A DNA stretch of 8,645 bases, taken from positions 1 to 8,645 of the forward strand of contig CAMBZY010000112.1 in the NCBI GenBank assembly GCA_945872325.1, in the 5' to 3' direction. Below the pieces are notes generated by a model. The model did not search any database and was not told where the DNA came from. It saw nothing but the letters and a program-made list of their open reading frames with translations. Source of the DNA: Candidatus Kuenenia stuttgartensis. Its GTDB lineage: Bacteria > Planctomycetota > Planctomycetia > Isosphaerales > Isosphaeraceae. Position numbers and translations under genes: made by a program. This document shows positions 1-7,091 of the stretch, one piece after another; the first letter of the stretch is position 1, and every line of letters starts with the position of its first letter.

Positions 1-326
1 AGGATTCGAGCAGTGGACAGGTCTTGATGATGGCCTGGATGGATCGACCGGCGATTGAGAATACGATCCGGACGGGTGAAACCTGGTTTTATTCACGGAG
101 CCGGAAATCGTCGTGGCATAAGGGTGGCACGTCAGGGCATATCCAGAAAGTGGATTCCATCCGTGTGGACTGCGATGGCGATACGATTCTGATCCAGGTC
201 AGCCAGATTGGTGGAGCCTGTCACAATGGATTTTTCTCGTGTTTTTATCGCGAGCTAGACAAAAATCAAGACTGGCACGAAATCACCCAGCCTGTATTCG
301 AGCCAGAATCGGTTTATAAGTCATAA
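1..326 (+). CDS. hisI: Phosphoribosyl-AMP cyclohydrolase HisI, 5'-partial
   Basis: HisI opens the purine ring of phosphoribosyl-AMP to give ProFAR, the third step of histidine synthesis, in the cytoplasm. The reading frame is open from base 3 and the window edge cuts off the start; the in-frame TTG at 24 is internal, because the residues before it (DSSSGQV) already match the family's N-terminal 'D..tG.VLMlAwM' block. Family landmarks seen in order are VLMMAWM, the SRSR..W.KG.TSG phosphate-binding stretch, VDCDGD (Mg2+ aspartates plus the first Zn cysteine), GACHNG and SCFYR (the other two Zn cysteines). About 107 residues are visible; the family is usually 110-140, so only some 15-25 are missing. 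There is no HisE domain after it, so this is the stand-alone form. No other his gene is visible. The gene ends at TAA and 208 bases separate it from the next gene. Confidence 0.93.
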   Translation, partial: DSSSGQVLMMAWMDRPAIENTIRTGETWFYSRSRKSSWHKGGTSGHIQKVDSIRVDCDGDTILIQVSQIGGACHNGFFSCFYRELDKNQDWHEITQPVFEPESVYKS

Positions 327-394
327 ATATCGAGAGTAAGGATCAGGCCGACGGATAGCAATTACGAACACTCCAGCCACTTATCCGTTCAAAT

Positions 395-424
395 TTGACC
401 TTTGCGCTTTTCGATGGATGTGAT
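395..424 (+). promoter_or_regulatory. Weak sigma70-like promoter candidate
   Basis: TTGACC at 395-400 matches five of six bases of the -35 consensus. It is followed after 18 bases by TGTGAT (419-424), a poor -10 box. It lies about 110 bases upstream of the DUF11 gene in the only long gap between hisI and that gene, which is where an operon promoter would be expected. The rest of the 327-534 gap shows only a small 5-bp hairpin (TCAGG/CCTGA, 440-455). This is a guess from spacing and position alone. Confidence 0.22.
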
Positions 425-534
425 AAAGATTTGGATTCGTCAGGGTATCTCCTGACCGAAGACGATCGATTCCAGGAACCAGCCACGAATACATAAGTGG
501 ATGATGTGCCTGCTCCCACGGAGGGGAACAGCCC

Positions 535-2604
535 ATGCGATATAGCCCGATTTTCAAACGATTCCGCCGATCAACCACCCACCTGCAACTGGGCCCGATC
601 CTCTGTCTCGTTCTATTACTTGATATCGCTGCACTTCCACATGCAACATCGAAAGCTGCAAGCATCATTCTGATGCCAGCAATATCGGTGGACAACGTGC
701 AGGTGGACCCGATCGACGAGCCGGAGCAGCCTCCTCCAGATCTCCCGGCAGCCATCGAGCCTGGCGAAAAAAAGGCCCCTGCCGAGCCGATCGAAAAACC
801 AGCAGCCAAGTTGACTGAACCTGAACTTCCACCTGCAGATTTGCCACCCGCCAGCGAGCCTGCCCTGAAGGCGGAAGATCCAACAATCAAAGCCGGTGGC
901 CTTCAGCCGATCGAAACGCTGGACGATCCCATTCAGGCCAAGCCAGCCAAATCACTTGACGAGCCGGCTCAAGCCAAGTCTACCAAACAAGTTCCAGCAC
1001 TTGCTGATGAAGCTCCACGCGACGACTCCGTGATGCGGACCCAGAACGAAGCCCCTCCACTTGGCGCCCCCGGGTCCAGCTCAACACCCGCTCCTTCCTC
1101 GCCCACTTCGCCCCCACCAGGCACTGCCACGGCTGGAGCTGACCAGAACGCTCAATATCGGCCCGGTGCTCAGGGCGTGGGAATTTACGTCGAAGTTGTC
1201 GGCCCTCCATCAGCGAATCTGCAACAGGAAACCACGTTCCGGATCATTGTACGCAACGCCATGCGTACTCAGGCTTTTGGTGTTATGGTGAAAGACATCC
1301 TGCCAGACACTCTGGAATTTGTCAAAAGTCAGCCTGAAGCCAAAAAAGAAGGCTCCACACTGGCTTGGGATCTCGGCGAAATGCCCATCGGTTCTGAAAA
1401 AACCCTGACCGTTGTAGCCAAGCCCGTGAAGGTTGGATCCGTTGAACATACCGCCACGGTGACCTGCCAGACCGGCACCCGATCGCGATTGATCGTACAG
1501 GAACCGAAGCTGAAAGTGGAGCAGTCCATCACACCAGCCAAGCCTTTGAAAGGCCAGCCGGTTCAGCTCAGGATTTCTGTCTCCAACCCCGGCACCGGCG
1601 CTGCCAGAAATGTGGCTGTGGTGGTGAAGGTTTCTCAAGGCTTGCAGGATTCACAAGGGTCGCGCGTTTTTGATCAGGAGATCCGCCGACTCGGCCCGGG
1701 CGAGCGTATGGAACTTCAGCCCCTGACACTAAGTACGGTGGGCGGAGGGGCCCAGACTTGCGAGATCTCGACCACAAGTGCCGATGTGGCCACGGAGCAG
1801 CCTACGGCGAAGTCGTCGCAGTCGATTGAGATCCTTGAGCCGAAGCTCAAGCTGACCATGACCGGCCCATCGCAAAAGTATACCAATACAGAAGATATCT
1901 ATGAGCTGAACGTGCAGAACCCTGGCACGGCACCAGCCCGGAATTTGAAAGTGGCTGTTTTTGTACCTGATTCCAAAGGTGTTCGGCGTGCCAGTCGAGG
2001 TGGATTCCTGAACAAGGACAGTCGTAAGCTCGAATGGACGATCGACCGCGTGGAACCTGGCGAAAACAAGGTCCTGAAGTTCGAGTATCGGGTCGAGGCC
2101 ATGGGCAGCTACCCATTCTCTGGAGAGATCAGGGCCGACAGCGGACTGATGGAGAAGCAGTCGGTCACCACTACGGTGACGGGTGTGGCTGATGTCGATT
2201 TTCAAGTGGCTGAAAAGTCGCGGATCATCGATGTGGGCGACTCCACGGAATATATCATCACGGTGCGTAACCAAGGCACCAAAGACGCCGTCAACCTGCT
2301 CATTTCAGCCATCCTCTCAGAAAATCTTCAAGTCATCGAAACCGATGGGCACGATGGCGAAGCGGCCAAGAATCCGCAAGACGCCAAGCAAACGGTCTTT
2401 CCCAAGATCGATCACCTTCCAGCCGGCCAGGAGCTGACTCTGGTGATTCGTGTCAAAGCCATCAAGGCAGGCATCTCTTCGTGTAGCGTATTTCTGCACC
2501 ACGAGGATTTGGGCAGTGAACGACTCGAAAAGAAGGTCGCGACACCACGGGTGACCGACGGCACTCAAATCACCTCCAAGGCCACCAAACCACCGGGGCA
2601 GTGA
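535..2604 (+). CDS. Exported DUF11-repeat (Ig-fold) protein
   Basis: The predicted product has 689 residues and a secreted or membrane-tethered layout. A basic N-terminus (KRFRR) and a hydrophobic core at about residues 18-35 look like a signal peptide or anchor, with possible cleavage near residue 41. Residues 52-208 are a Pro/Ala/Glu/Lys-rich, probably disordered linker. Four DUF11-like beta-sandwich units follow, at about 215-322, 323-434, 435-549 and 550-672. They are marked by recurring cores such as NPGTGAARNV, NPGTAPARNL and NQGTKDAVNL, each followed by a LGPGE/VEPGE/LPAGQ turn. Such repeats in planctomycetes are taken as surface or cell-wall adhesion modules, but no specific function is established here. 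There is no sorting motif or beta-barrel. The start is supported by GGAGGGG at 520-526, eight bases before the ATG. The stop overlaps the next gene, so this is the first gene of a three-gene operon. Confidence 0.85.
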   Translation: MRYSPIFKRFRRSTTHLQLGPILCLVLLLDIAALPHATSKAASIILMPAISVDNVQVDPIDEPEQPPPDLPAAIEPGEKKAPAEPIEKPAAKLTEPELPPADLPPASEPALKAEDPTIKAGGLQPIETLDDPIQAKPAKSLDEPAQAKSTKQVPALADEAPRDDSVMRTQNEAPPLGAPGSSSTPAPSSPTSPPPGTATAGADQNAQYRPGAQGVGIYVEVVGPPSANLQQETTFRIIVRNAMRTQAFGVMVKDILPDTLEFVKSQPEAKKEGSTLAWDLGEMPIGSEKTLTVVAKPVKVGSVEHTATVTCQTGTRSRLIVQEPKLKVEQSITPAKPLKGQPVQLRISVSNPGTGAARNVAVVVKVSQGLQDSQGSRVFDQEIRRLGPGERMELQPLTLSTVGGGAQTCEISTTSADVATEQPTAKSSQSIEILEPKLKLTMTGPSQKYTNTEDIYELNVQNPGTAPARNLKVAVFVPDSKGVRRASRGGFLNKDSRKLEWTIDRVEPGENKVLKFEYRVEAMGSYPFSGEIRADSGLMEKQSVTTTVTGVADVDFQVAEKSRIIDVGDSTEYIITVRNQGTKDAVNLLISAILSENLQVIETDGHDGEAAKNPQDAKQTVFPKIDHLPAGQELTLVIRVKAIKAGISSCSVFLHHEDLGSERLEKKVATPRVTDGTQITSKATKPPGQ
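718..870 (+). repeat. Diverged repeats encoding the Pro-rich linker
   Basis: Within the linker of the DUF11 protein, residues 62-79 (EPEQPPPDLPAAIEPGEK) and 95-112 (EPELPPADLPPASEPALK) are 12/18 identical and 33 residues apart. A second pair lies just downstream: residues 129-140 (LDDPIQAKPAKS) and 141-152 (LDEPAQAKSTKQ). This points to internal duplication in a disordered spacer that varies in length, not to a folded domain. Confidence 0.55.
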
Positions 2605-3320
2605 TGATGAACCATCCTAACGGACCAAATCAAATGCGGCTCGATCCCGCCCACGTTGAACCAAAACCAAGCCGTCACCGATTAGCCCTTGGCTTGACCC
2701 TTCTCGGCCTTCTCAGCTTGGCCGGTACCGGTGTGGGCATGGGACTTTACCATGTCTCGAACACTTTGATCTGGGATCGGTTCGATACCGTTAAGCCTGG
2801 GGTTTTGTACCGCAGCGGCCAACTCTCTGAAGGGCAACTCCGCGAGGCGATCAAACGCTACGGAATTCGCACTGTGGTGAATTTTCAGGTCAAGGATAAG
2901 TCGGTGGAGCAGGAATCGGCGATTGCCAAAGAGCTGGGCATATCGTTCCTGAACCTGCCCATGCCAGGCGATGGATTTGGCCAGGAAGAGCAGTTTCGCG
3001 AGGTCTTGAAGGCCGTTGACAATCCTGACCAGCGTCCGCTTCTCATCCACTGCGCTCGTGGCACTTGTCGCACCGGTGCAGCGGTTGCGCTTTATCGGTT
3101 CGAACGCGATGGATGGTCCATCGACGACGTTTCCGATGAGATGCTGAGACAGTCCTATAAACCAGGCTGGCTCTCAGGTTACATCTACGGAATGCTGGAC
3201 AGGACGCCCAATATGGAGTTTCGCGATCCCGTTGAAAAGGCTCAGGCCTTGTCCGTTCAAAATGTGCCCAAAGCGATCGTTGGTCAGAAAGAACCTGTGA
3301 GTCCAGAGGTGCGCCGATGA
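2604..3320 (+). CDS. Membrane-anchored tyrosine/dual-specificity-type phosphatase
   Basis: The predicted 238-residue protein carries the Cys-phosphatase signature HCARGTCRTG at 149-158: nucleophile Cys150, phosphate-binding Arg156, and Thr157 in the position that assists thiol release. Upstream are the family blocks KPGVLYRSGQL (64-74) and YGIRTVVNFQ (86-95); Asp123 in LPMPGDGFG is the likely general acid. The catalytic domain covers about 60-200 and resembles the Siw14/DSP-like group, so the substrate could be phosphotyrosine, a phosphoinositide-like compound or a phospholipid/glycan phosphate. Residues 26-50 form one transmembrane segment after a basic stretch (KPSRHR), which suggests an anchor with the catalytic domain outside the cytoplasm. 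The ATG at 2604 overlaps the previous stop (TGATG); GTG at 2601 or ATG at 2607 are possible alternatives. The 3' end overlaps the next gene by 4 bases, so translation is probably coupled on both sides. The family call is strong; the substrate is unknown. Confidence 0.85.
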   Translation: MMNHPNGPNQMRLDPAHVEPKPSRHRLALGLTLLGLLSLAGTGVGMGLYHVSNTLIWDRFDTVKPGVLYRSGQLSEGQLREAIKRYGIRTVVNFQVKDKSVEQESAIAKELGISFLNLPMPGDGFGQEEQFREVLKAVDNPDQRPLLIHCARGTCRTGAAVALYRFERDGWSIDDVSDEMLRQSYKPGWLSGYIYGMLDRTPNMEFRDPVEKAQALSVQNVPKAIVGQKEPVSPEVRR

Positions 3321-5044
3321 TTACGACTCTTGAAACGACCCACCATCTGGACTTGCAAGCGAGTTCCGAAACAGCTCCAGCAAGCATTCAAAATCGCCAT
3401 AAATCACGTCTTTCAGAGGCCTTCGCACCGCTTGAGTCAGGCTTGAGAGACTCCATCTGGGCGGCCCACGCCATTGGGCTCGCCGTGTTTATGGCGATGG
3501 TCACAGTGTTTGTCCTTTGGGGAGCCACTCGACTCGAAGTCGGCTCGCAGGAAGCCCGCCTGGCCATGGCGGCCCGCGAGCCACTTGGCCCTGTCGGCCA
3601 AAGCTTTGGCGGACTTGATCCAGCGATTTACCCGGGCCCACTCGTCGCCATCAAGGCTTGGAGCATTTTTGAAGAACATGGCCCTGGCCAGCAATCCTTT
3701 CGCTGGCCGTCTGCCATCTTCGCCGCAATGATCGGCGCTTTTCTGACGCTTCGATCTGAATGGATCTGCGGCAAAACAGCGGCCTTGACGGTCGCCTTCT
3801 GCTGGCTCACCAGTCTGGCTGTGATCAACCGGTCTGGCGAATTCGGGCTCGATTTCTTCACAGGTCTGGCCTTGGTCGCAGCCCTCAATCAAACTATCGC
3901 GCAGAACGGAAGGCTTGATTACCGGATCGCTCTGGCCACTGGCCTGGCGTTTCTGTGTGGTGGCCTTCAGCCGGTCATTTTAATCGTTGCCGCTTCGATC
4001 ATTCTTTGCCGCAGTTCCGCTGGGCTGACCATGCCGTTTCTGGCTATCGTATTGGCCACAGTCGGAGGCTGGTCCGCATGGGCTTTGAATGAAATCTCTG
4101 CAGAAGCATGGGCAGCGTCCATTGCTTTACCAGTCTCATTTCGCTCAGGTTCCAGCTTTGCAGTTCTCGCCCTCGGGCTTTGCCTGCCCACAGCCTTGGC
4201 GGCCCCGGCTGCACTGAGCCAGAAGATACGCGAGAACTGGTCCGAAAGCCGCCGAGATTACGTCAGTGGATGGTGGACCATCGCGGCCATGTCGCTTTTT
4301 GTCGGATCCGTGCTGCCTCAATTTTCCAGGGCAGCACTGCTGCCAGTCGTTGCTGGCTTTGCCGTAATCTCCGGGCATGTCTGGGCAACTGCAATCAGCA
4401 ACCGCCGATTCCGGGTTCTGGGCTGGGCCGGCCAGTGGCTGTCGATTAGCACAGGATTAACGGTCGTCGCCATGGCTTGTGCGTTTATCCCCATGGCCAT
4501 TTATATCAGCATGAGTATTCCCTATTACCGAGCCGTCTGCCTCATCTCCGCTCTGATTCTCTCCATCGCGTTGCTTGTCTGTGTGCGTGGACTCAGTCAG
4601 AATGATTCCTCCAGAAGCTTTATTGCTCTGGCCATCATGTGCTTAGGGCTGAAATTGATTCACGCGTCCATTTACATTCCTGAATGGAATTACCGCATGG
4701 GCCAAGGTCCCTGGGGCCGTGCGATTGGCCAGTGGGTGCCTGAAAAATGGCCGATTTACACGCTTCACGGATGGTCGACCGACCTTGCCTTTGCCACAGG
4801 CCGTAACTTTCGCCAGATCACGCATCCAAGATTTTTGCCTGATCCAGCCAAGTTGCCAGACGGTCGGCCCAATTTCATCCTGCTCCACCCAGCAGATTTT
4901 GAGCACTGGCCCAAGTCGGCTCCACCAATTGTGAAAGTCTTTGATTTTTATGACCAGTCAGGCCGAAAACCATCACGAGTTCTGGCCCGCACGGGACCAG
5001 AGAATATCGAGTGGCCAAAGTATCTTCGCAAGAAGACTTTATGA
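3317..5044 (+). CDS. Putative GT-C glycosyltransferase (ArnT/PMT-like membrane protein)
   Basis: The predicted 575-residue protein has about 10-12 hydrophobic segments from residue 50 to 455 and a soluble C-terminal part (about 456-575). The layout matches lipid-linked-sugar transferases of the ArnT/PMT (GT39/GT83) type, which act on the outer face of the inner membrane. Family-like blocks are QEARLAMAARE (78-88), matching DExRYAxxARE of the first external loop; YPGPLVAIKAW (105-115), at the KPPLxYW position; FRWPSAIF (128-135); SGEFGLDFFTG (173-183); and SRAALLPVVAGFAVISGH (337-354), like the 'RYlLPllP' block. Two usual residues are changed: the loop Asp is Gln78, and the Lys of KPP is absent. 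Activity is therefore uncertain, and it may be a divergent subfamily. Its ATG lies in the ATGA overlap with the phosphatase stop, and GAGGTG at 3306-3311 is a good ribosome site. It is the last gene of the operon. Donor and acceptor are unknown. Confidence 0.68.
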   Translation: MITTLETTHHLDLQASSETAPASIQNRHKSRLSEAFAPLESGLRDSIWAAHAIGLAVFMAMVTVFVLWGATRLEVGSQEARLAMAAREPLGPVGQSFGGLDPAIYPGPLVAIKAWSIFEEHGPGQQSFRWPSAIFAAMIGAFLTLRSEWICGKTAALTVAFCWLTSLAVINRSGEFGLDFFTGLALVAALNQTIAQNGRLDYRIALATGLAFLCGGLQPVILIVAASIILCRSSAGLTMPFLAIVLATVGGWSAWALNEISAEAWAASIALPVSFRSGSSFAVLALGLCLPTALAAPAALSQKIRENWSESRRDYVSGWWTIAAMSLFVGSVLPQFSRAALLPVVAGFAVISGHVWATAISNRRFRVLGWAGQWLSISTGLTVVAMACAFIPMAIYISMSIPYYRAVCLISALILSIALLVCVRGLSQNDSSRSFIALAIMCLGLKLIHASIYIPEWNYRMGQGPWGRAIGQWVPEKWPIYTLHGWSTDLAFATGRNFRQITHPRFLPDPAKLPDGRPNFILLHPADFEHWPKSAPPIVKVFDFYDQSGRKPSRVLARTGPENIEWPKYLRKKTL

Positions 5045-5086
5045 TCTCCATGGCGAATTCTGAAAAATCGTCTGCCGAATTTTTGC

Positions 5087-5136
5087 CACGGATGGACGCG
5101 GAATGCCGCGGATGAAGCATGGATCCGAATTGGATC
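5087..5136. repeat. Degenerate 10-bp tandem repeat tract
   Basis: The tract reads as consecutive 10-base units: CACGGATGGA, CGCGGAATGC, CGCGGATGAA, GCATGGATCC and the weaker GAATTGGATC. The shared core is CGCGGATG-like. It lies just after the GT-C gene and before the terminator. Similar 'CACGGATGAACACGGAT' tracts occur between genes in planctomycetes and some other bacteria as I remember them; their role is unknown. Only about four units are convincing. Confidence 0.4.
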
Positions 5137-5190
5137 GATCACTGGGCTAAAATGGTTCTCATGGCTGAACGTAAAAAGGCCGCTCAATGA
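5119..5190 (+). CDS. Possible 23-residue small ORF ending in terminator loop
   Basis: An open frame runs from ATG at 5119 to TGA at 5188-5190. It would encode a short, Trp- and Met-containing peptide starting MDPNWIDHWAKMVLM and ending in a basic stretch (ERKKAAQ). The frame is closed upstream by TGA at 5113. The only ribosome-site candidate is a poor GGATG a few bases ahead. The last codons form the left arm of the terminator hairpin and the stop codon is exactly its 3-base loop, which could be chance. It may be a remnant, a real micro-protein or nothing. I recognise no family. Confidence 0.15.
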   Translation: MDPNWIDHWAKMVLMAERKKAAQ

Positions 5191-5220
5191 TTGAGCGGCC
5201 TTTGATTCTTTTTTTCTTTT
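5175..5220. terminator. Strong bidirectional intrinsic terminator
   Basis: A perfect 13-bp stem (AAAGGCCGCTCAA at 5175-5187 paired with TTGAGCGGCCTTT at 5191-5203) closes a TGA loop. On the + strand it is followed by GATTC and then seven Ts and four Ts (5209-5220). On the - strand the stem runs into UUUUU from the A-run at 5173-5177. It lies about 130 bases after the GT-C gene and 36 bases after the serA stop, between convergent genes, so it should end transcripts from both sides. Confidence 0.92.
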
Positions 5221-5239
5221 AATCCAGCAACCTTAGAAT

Positions 5240-6877
5240 TTACGCACCGCCCAGCCATGTGGGTAACTGGCCGGCTGGAGGCAATTTCACAAGGCTTACG
5301 GACAGGATGTTTGGATTGGCTTTGAGCTGCTCCATGGCTTCCGCTGGCGGAGTGCTGTCCAGATTGACCACGCCAATGGCTTCCCCGCCTGGCTTGTCCG
5401 CTTCACGCCCTACGGACATGCCTGCAATGTTCACACCGTATTTACCCATGGTGGTGCCCATAAAGCCTATCAGGCCAGGGACATCCATGTGGCTGAATAT
5501 GAACAGGGTGCCGTCCAGTGTGGCATCGAGACGATAATCGCCCAGCTTCACCAGCCGTAGCTGGGTCTTGCCGAACAGAGTTCCAGCCGCGACATAAGTC
5601 TTGCGGTCGCTGGTCACTTCAGCCTGAATCATGGTTCCGAAGTCGGCAGTTTCAGGCGACTTCTCTTCGACAATCGTGATCCCGCGGTTCTTCAGAAGGC
5701 TTTCAGCGGAAACCAGATTCACTGGCTCGCTCATCGCCGTTTCCATCCAACCAGCGGCAAATGCGAGCTTGATCAGGCGGGTGTTCTTCAAAGCCACCTC
5801 GCCCCTGAAGCTGAGCTTGATGCCTTGAATGGTGCCGCGATCCATCTGCGAATGCAGCATTCCCAAGCGGCGTCCGAGGTCGAGATAAGGCCTGAGGTCG
5901 GCCAGTTCGGCTTTGTCCATGCTCGGTAAATTGACTGAGAACCGAACCTGGCCCTTACCGAAATAGTCGGTCAGCAGATTGGCAGCTTCAATCGCCACAT
6001 TGATCTGAGCTTCTTCGGTAGATGCTCCCAGGTGTGGTGTGACCAGCACTTTAGGATGCATCACAATCGGATTGTCAGACGATGGAGGCTCTGGCTCGAA
6101 TACGTCGAAAGCGGCGCCGGCCACTTGCCCGGCGTCCAACGCCTCACGCAGTGCCTGTTCGTCGACAAGACCGCCGCGTGCACAATTGATAATCCGCACG
6201 CCTTTTTTCATCTTGGCGATGGTTTCCGTGCCGACCACATTACGTGTCTCAGCCGAAAGCGGAGTGTGCAGAGTGATGTAATCGCAGTGCTGCCAGAGGT
6301 CGTCCAGGCGAGCGATGGAAGTGATGCCCAGTTCAGCGGCCTTCTCGGCGGTCAGGAACGGGTCAAATCCGACAATTTTCATCTCAAAAGCACGAGCCCG
6401 CTGGGCCACAGCCAGCCCGACCCGGCCCAGGCCAATGATGCCCAGCGTTTTACCAGAGAGTTCCGTACCGGTGAATTTATTGCGATCCCACCCGCCATTT
6501 TTCATGGTGGCACAGGCAGGAGCGATGTTTCGGGAGAGCGAAAGAATCAGGGCCATGGTGTGTTCAGCGGTACTGATGGTATTCCCACCAGGCGTGTTCA
6601 TGACCACCACACCGGCCTTCGAGGCTGCGGGAACGTCAATATTGTCGACCCCCACACCGGCCCTGACAATGGCCTTCAGACGGGTCTGTCCTTCGAGAAC
6701 TTCTGCAGTCAACTGAGTGCCGGATCGAATCACAATACCGTCGGCCTCTTGAAGGGCTGCGATCAAGCCTGCCTTGTCAAACTTTGTGTTGACAACGACT
6801 TCAAAGTCCGGGTTGGAGCGGAGAATTTCGAGGCCTTCATCCGCCAGCTTGTCAGTCACCAGAATGCGATAGGCCAC
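5240..6877 (-). CDS. serA: D-3-phosphoglycerate dehydrogenase (long form, ASB + ACT)
   Basis: SerA oxidises 3-phosphoglycerate to 3-phosphohydroxypyruvate with NAD+, the first step of the phosphorylated serine pathway, in the cytoplasm. The product has 545 residues. The N-terminal substrate-domain half includes VRAGVGVDNID (71-81). The NAD fold has GLGRVG (149-154) and Asp172 (GFDPF) as the likely ribose-binding acid. The catalytic set is Arg234 in NCARGG, Glu263 in FEPEP and His282 in PHLGAS. The linker/ASB domain covers about 315-455 and a C-terminal ACT domain about 457-530, the usual site for serine feedback control. The length fits type I enzymes, with a 15-residue tail after ACT. The start is GTG, supported by AGGAGAG (- strand, 6892-6886) eight bases before it. 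It lies 205 bases downstream of the aminotransferase on the same strand, and the two genes may form one serine-metabolism unit. Confidence 0.97.
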   Translation of the reverse strand: MAYRILVTDKLADEGLEILRSNPDFEVVVNTKFDKAGLIAALQEADGIVIRSGTQLTAEVLEGQTRLKAIVRAGVGVDNIDVPAASKAGVVVMNTPGGNTISTAEHTMALILSLSRNIAPACATMKNGGWDRNKFTGTELSGKTLGIIGLGRVGLAVAQRARAFEMKIVGFDPFLTAEKAAELGITSIARLDDLWQHCDYITLHTPLSAETRNVVGTETIAKMKKGVRIINCARGGLVDEQALREALDAGQVAGAAFDVFEPEPPSSDNPIVMHPKVLVTPHLGASTEEAQINVAIEAANLLTDYFGKGQVRFSVNLPSMDKAELADLRPYLDLGRRLGMLHSQMDRGTIQGIKLSFRGEVALKNTRLIKLAFAAGWMETAMSEPVNLVSAESLLKNRGITIVEEKSPETADFGTMIQAEVTSDRKTYVAAGTLFGKTQLRLVKLGDYRLDATLDGTLFIFSHMDVPGLIGFMGTTMGKYGVNIAGMSVGREADKPGGEAIGVVNLDSTPPAEAMEQLKANPNILSVSLVKLPPAGQLPTWLGGA

Positions 6878-6885
6878 GGGGCAAA

Positions 6886-6892
6886 CTCTCCT
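6886..6892 (-). promoter_or_regulatory. Ribosome binding site fixing the serA GTG start
   Basis: Read on the - strand this is AGGAGAG, eight bases before GTG at 6877. The spacing and match support the GTG start. The GTG start also places the first residues (MAYRILVTDKL) exactly where SerA proteins begin. Confidence 0.75.
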
Positions 6893-6985
6893 AGATCGAT
6901 TTTTTTTGGAGCGAGAAATGGGTCAGAACAGATGGCATCAAAATACCAGTCTCTGACCAAATATACCATTCTTCGTATCAATAGT

Positions 6986-7033
6986 ATTGGATGGCTTGTC
7001 CAAAAAAGGTCGATTGGATCAAGCCATCCCAAT
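6986..7033 (-). promoter_or_regulatory. Long imperfect hairpin in the serA leader
   Basis: Bases 6986-7003 pair with 7014-7033 as an 18-bp stem with two single-base bulges and a 10-base loop (7004-7013). The inner core GGATGGCTTG/CAAGCCATCC is a perfect 10-bp match. It lies about 110 bases upstream of the serA start and 50 bases after the aminotransferase stop. There is no U-tract right after it on either strand, so a simple terminator is unlikely; an RNA processing site, transcript-stabilising hairpin or leader control element are options. No known riboswitch class is recognised. Confidence 0.5.
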
Positions 7034-7053
7034 GGTTTTGATGAGTTTATATG

Positions 7054-7091
7054 ACGATCTGAACCGCTTCGGTTCAGCTCTGTCAGATCGT
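7054..7091. other. Two overlapping, mutually exclusive inverted repeats at the aminotransferase 3' end
   Basis: CTGAACCG (7059-7066) pairs with CGGTTCAG (7070-7077) around a CTT loop. The outer arms ACGATCTG (7054-7061) and CAGATCGT (7084-7091) also pair, sharing bases 7059-7061 with the inner stem. The outer right arm contains the aminotransferase stop codon (TGA on the - strand). On the - strand no U-run follows; on the + strand TTTT follows at 7091-7094, but no + strand gene ends here. It may be a weak or factor-dependent terminator, or a 3' end stabiliser, for the aminotransferase. Confidence 0.4.

Noticed and set aside
24..26. TTG as the hisI start
   Set aside because: The frame is open to the window edge, and the residues before it match the HisI N-terminal block, so the gene is cut by the window.
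381..890. 169-codon - strand frame over the start of the DUF11 gene
   Set aside because: Its Gly/Ser/Ala-rich product is the mirror of the Pro/Ala-rich linker. The + strand frame has a good ribosome site, a signal-like N-terminus and repeats.
6032..7054. 340-codon + strand open frame opposite serA
   Set aside because: It lies antisense to a full, well-conserved serA. Its product has no recognisable domain, and GC-rich third positions often give long open frames on the opposite strand.
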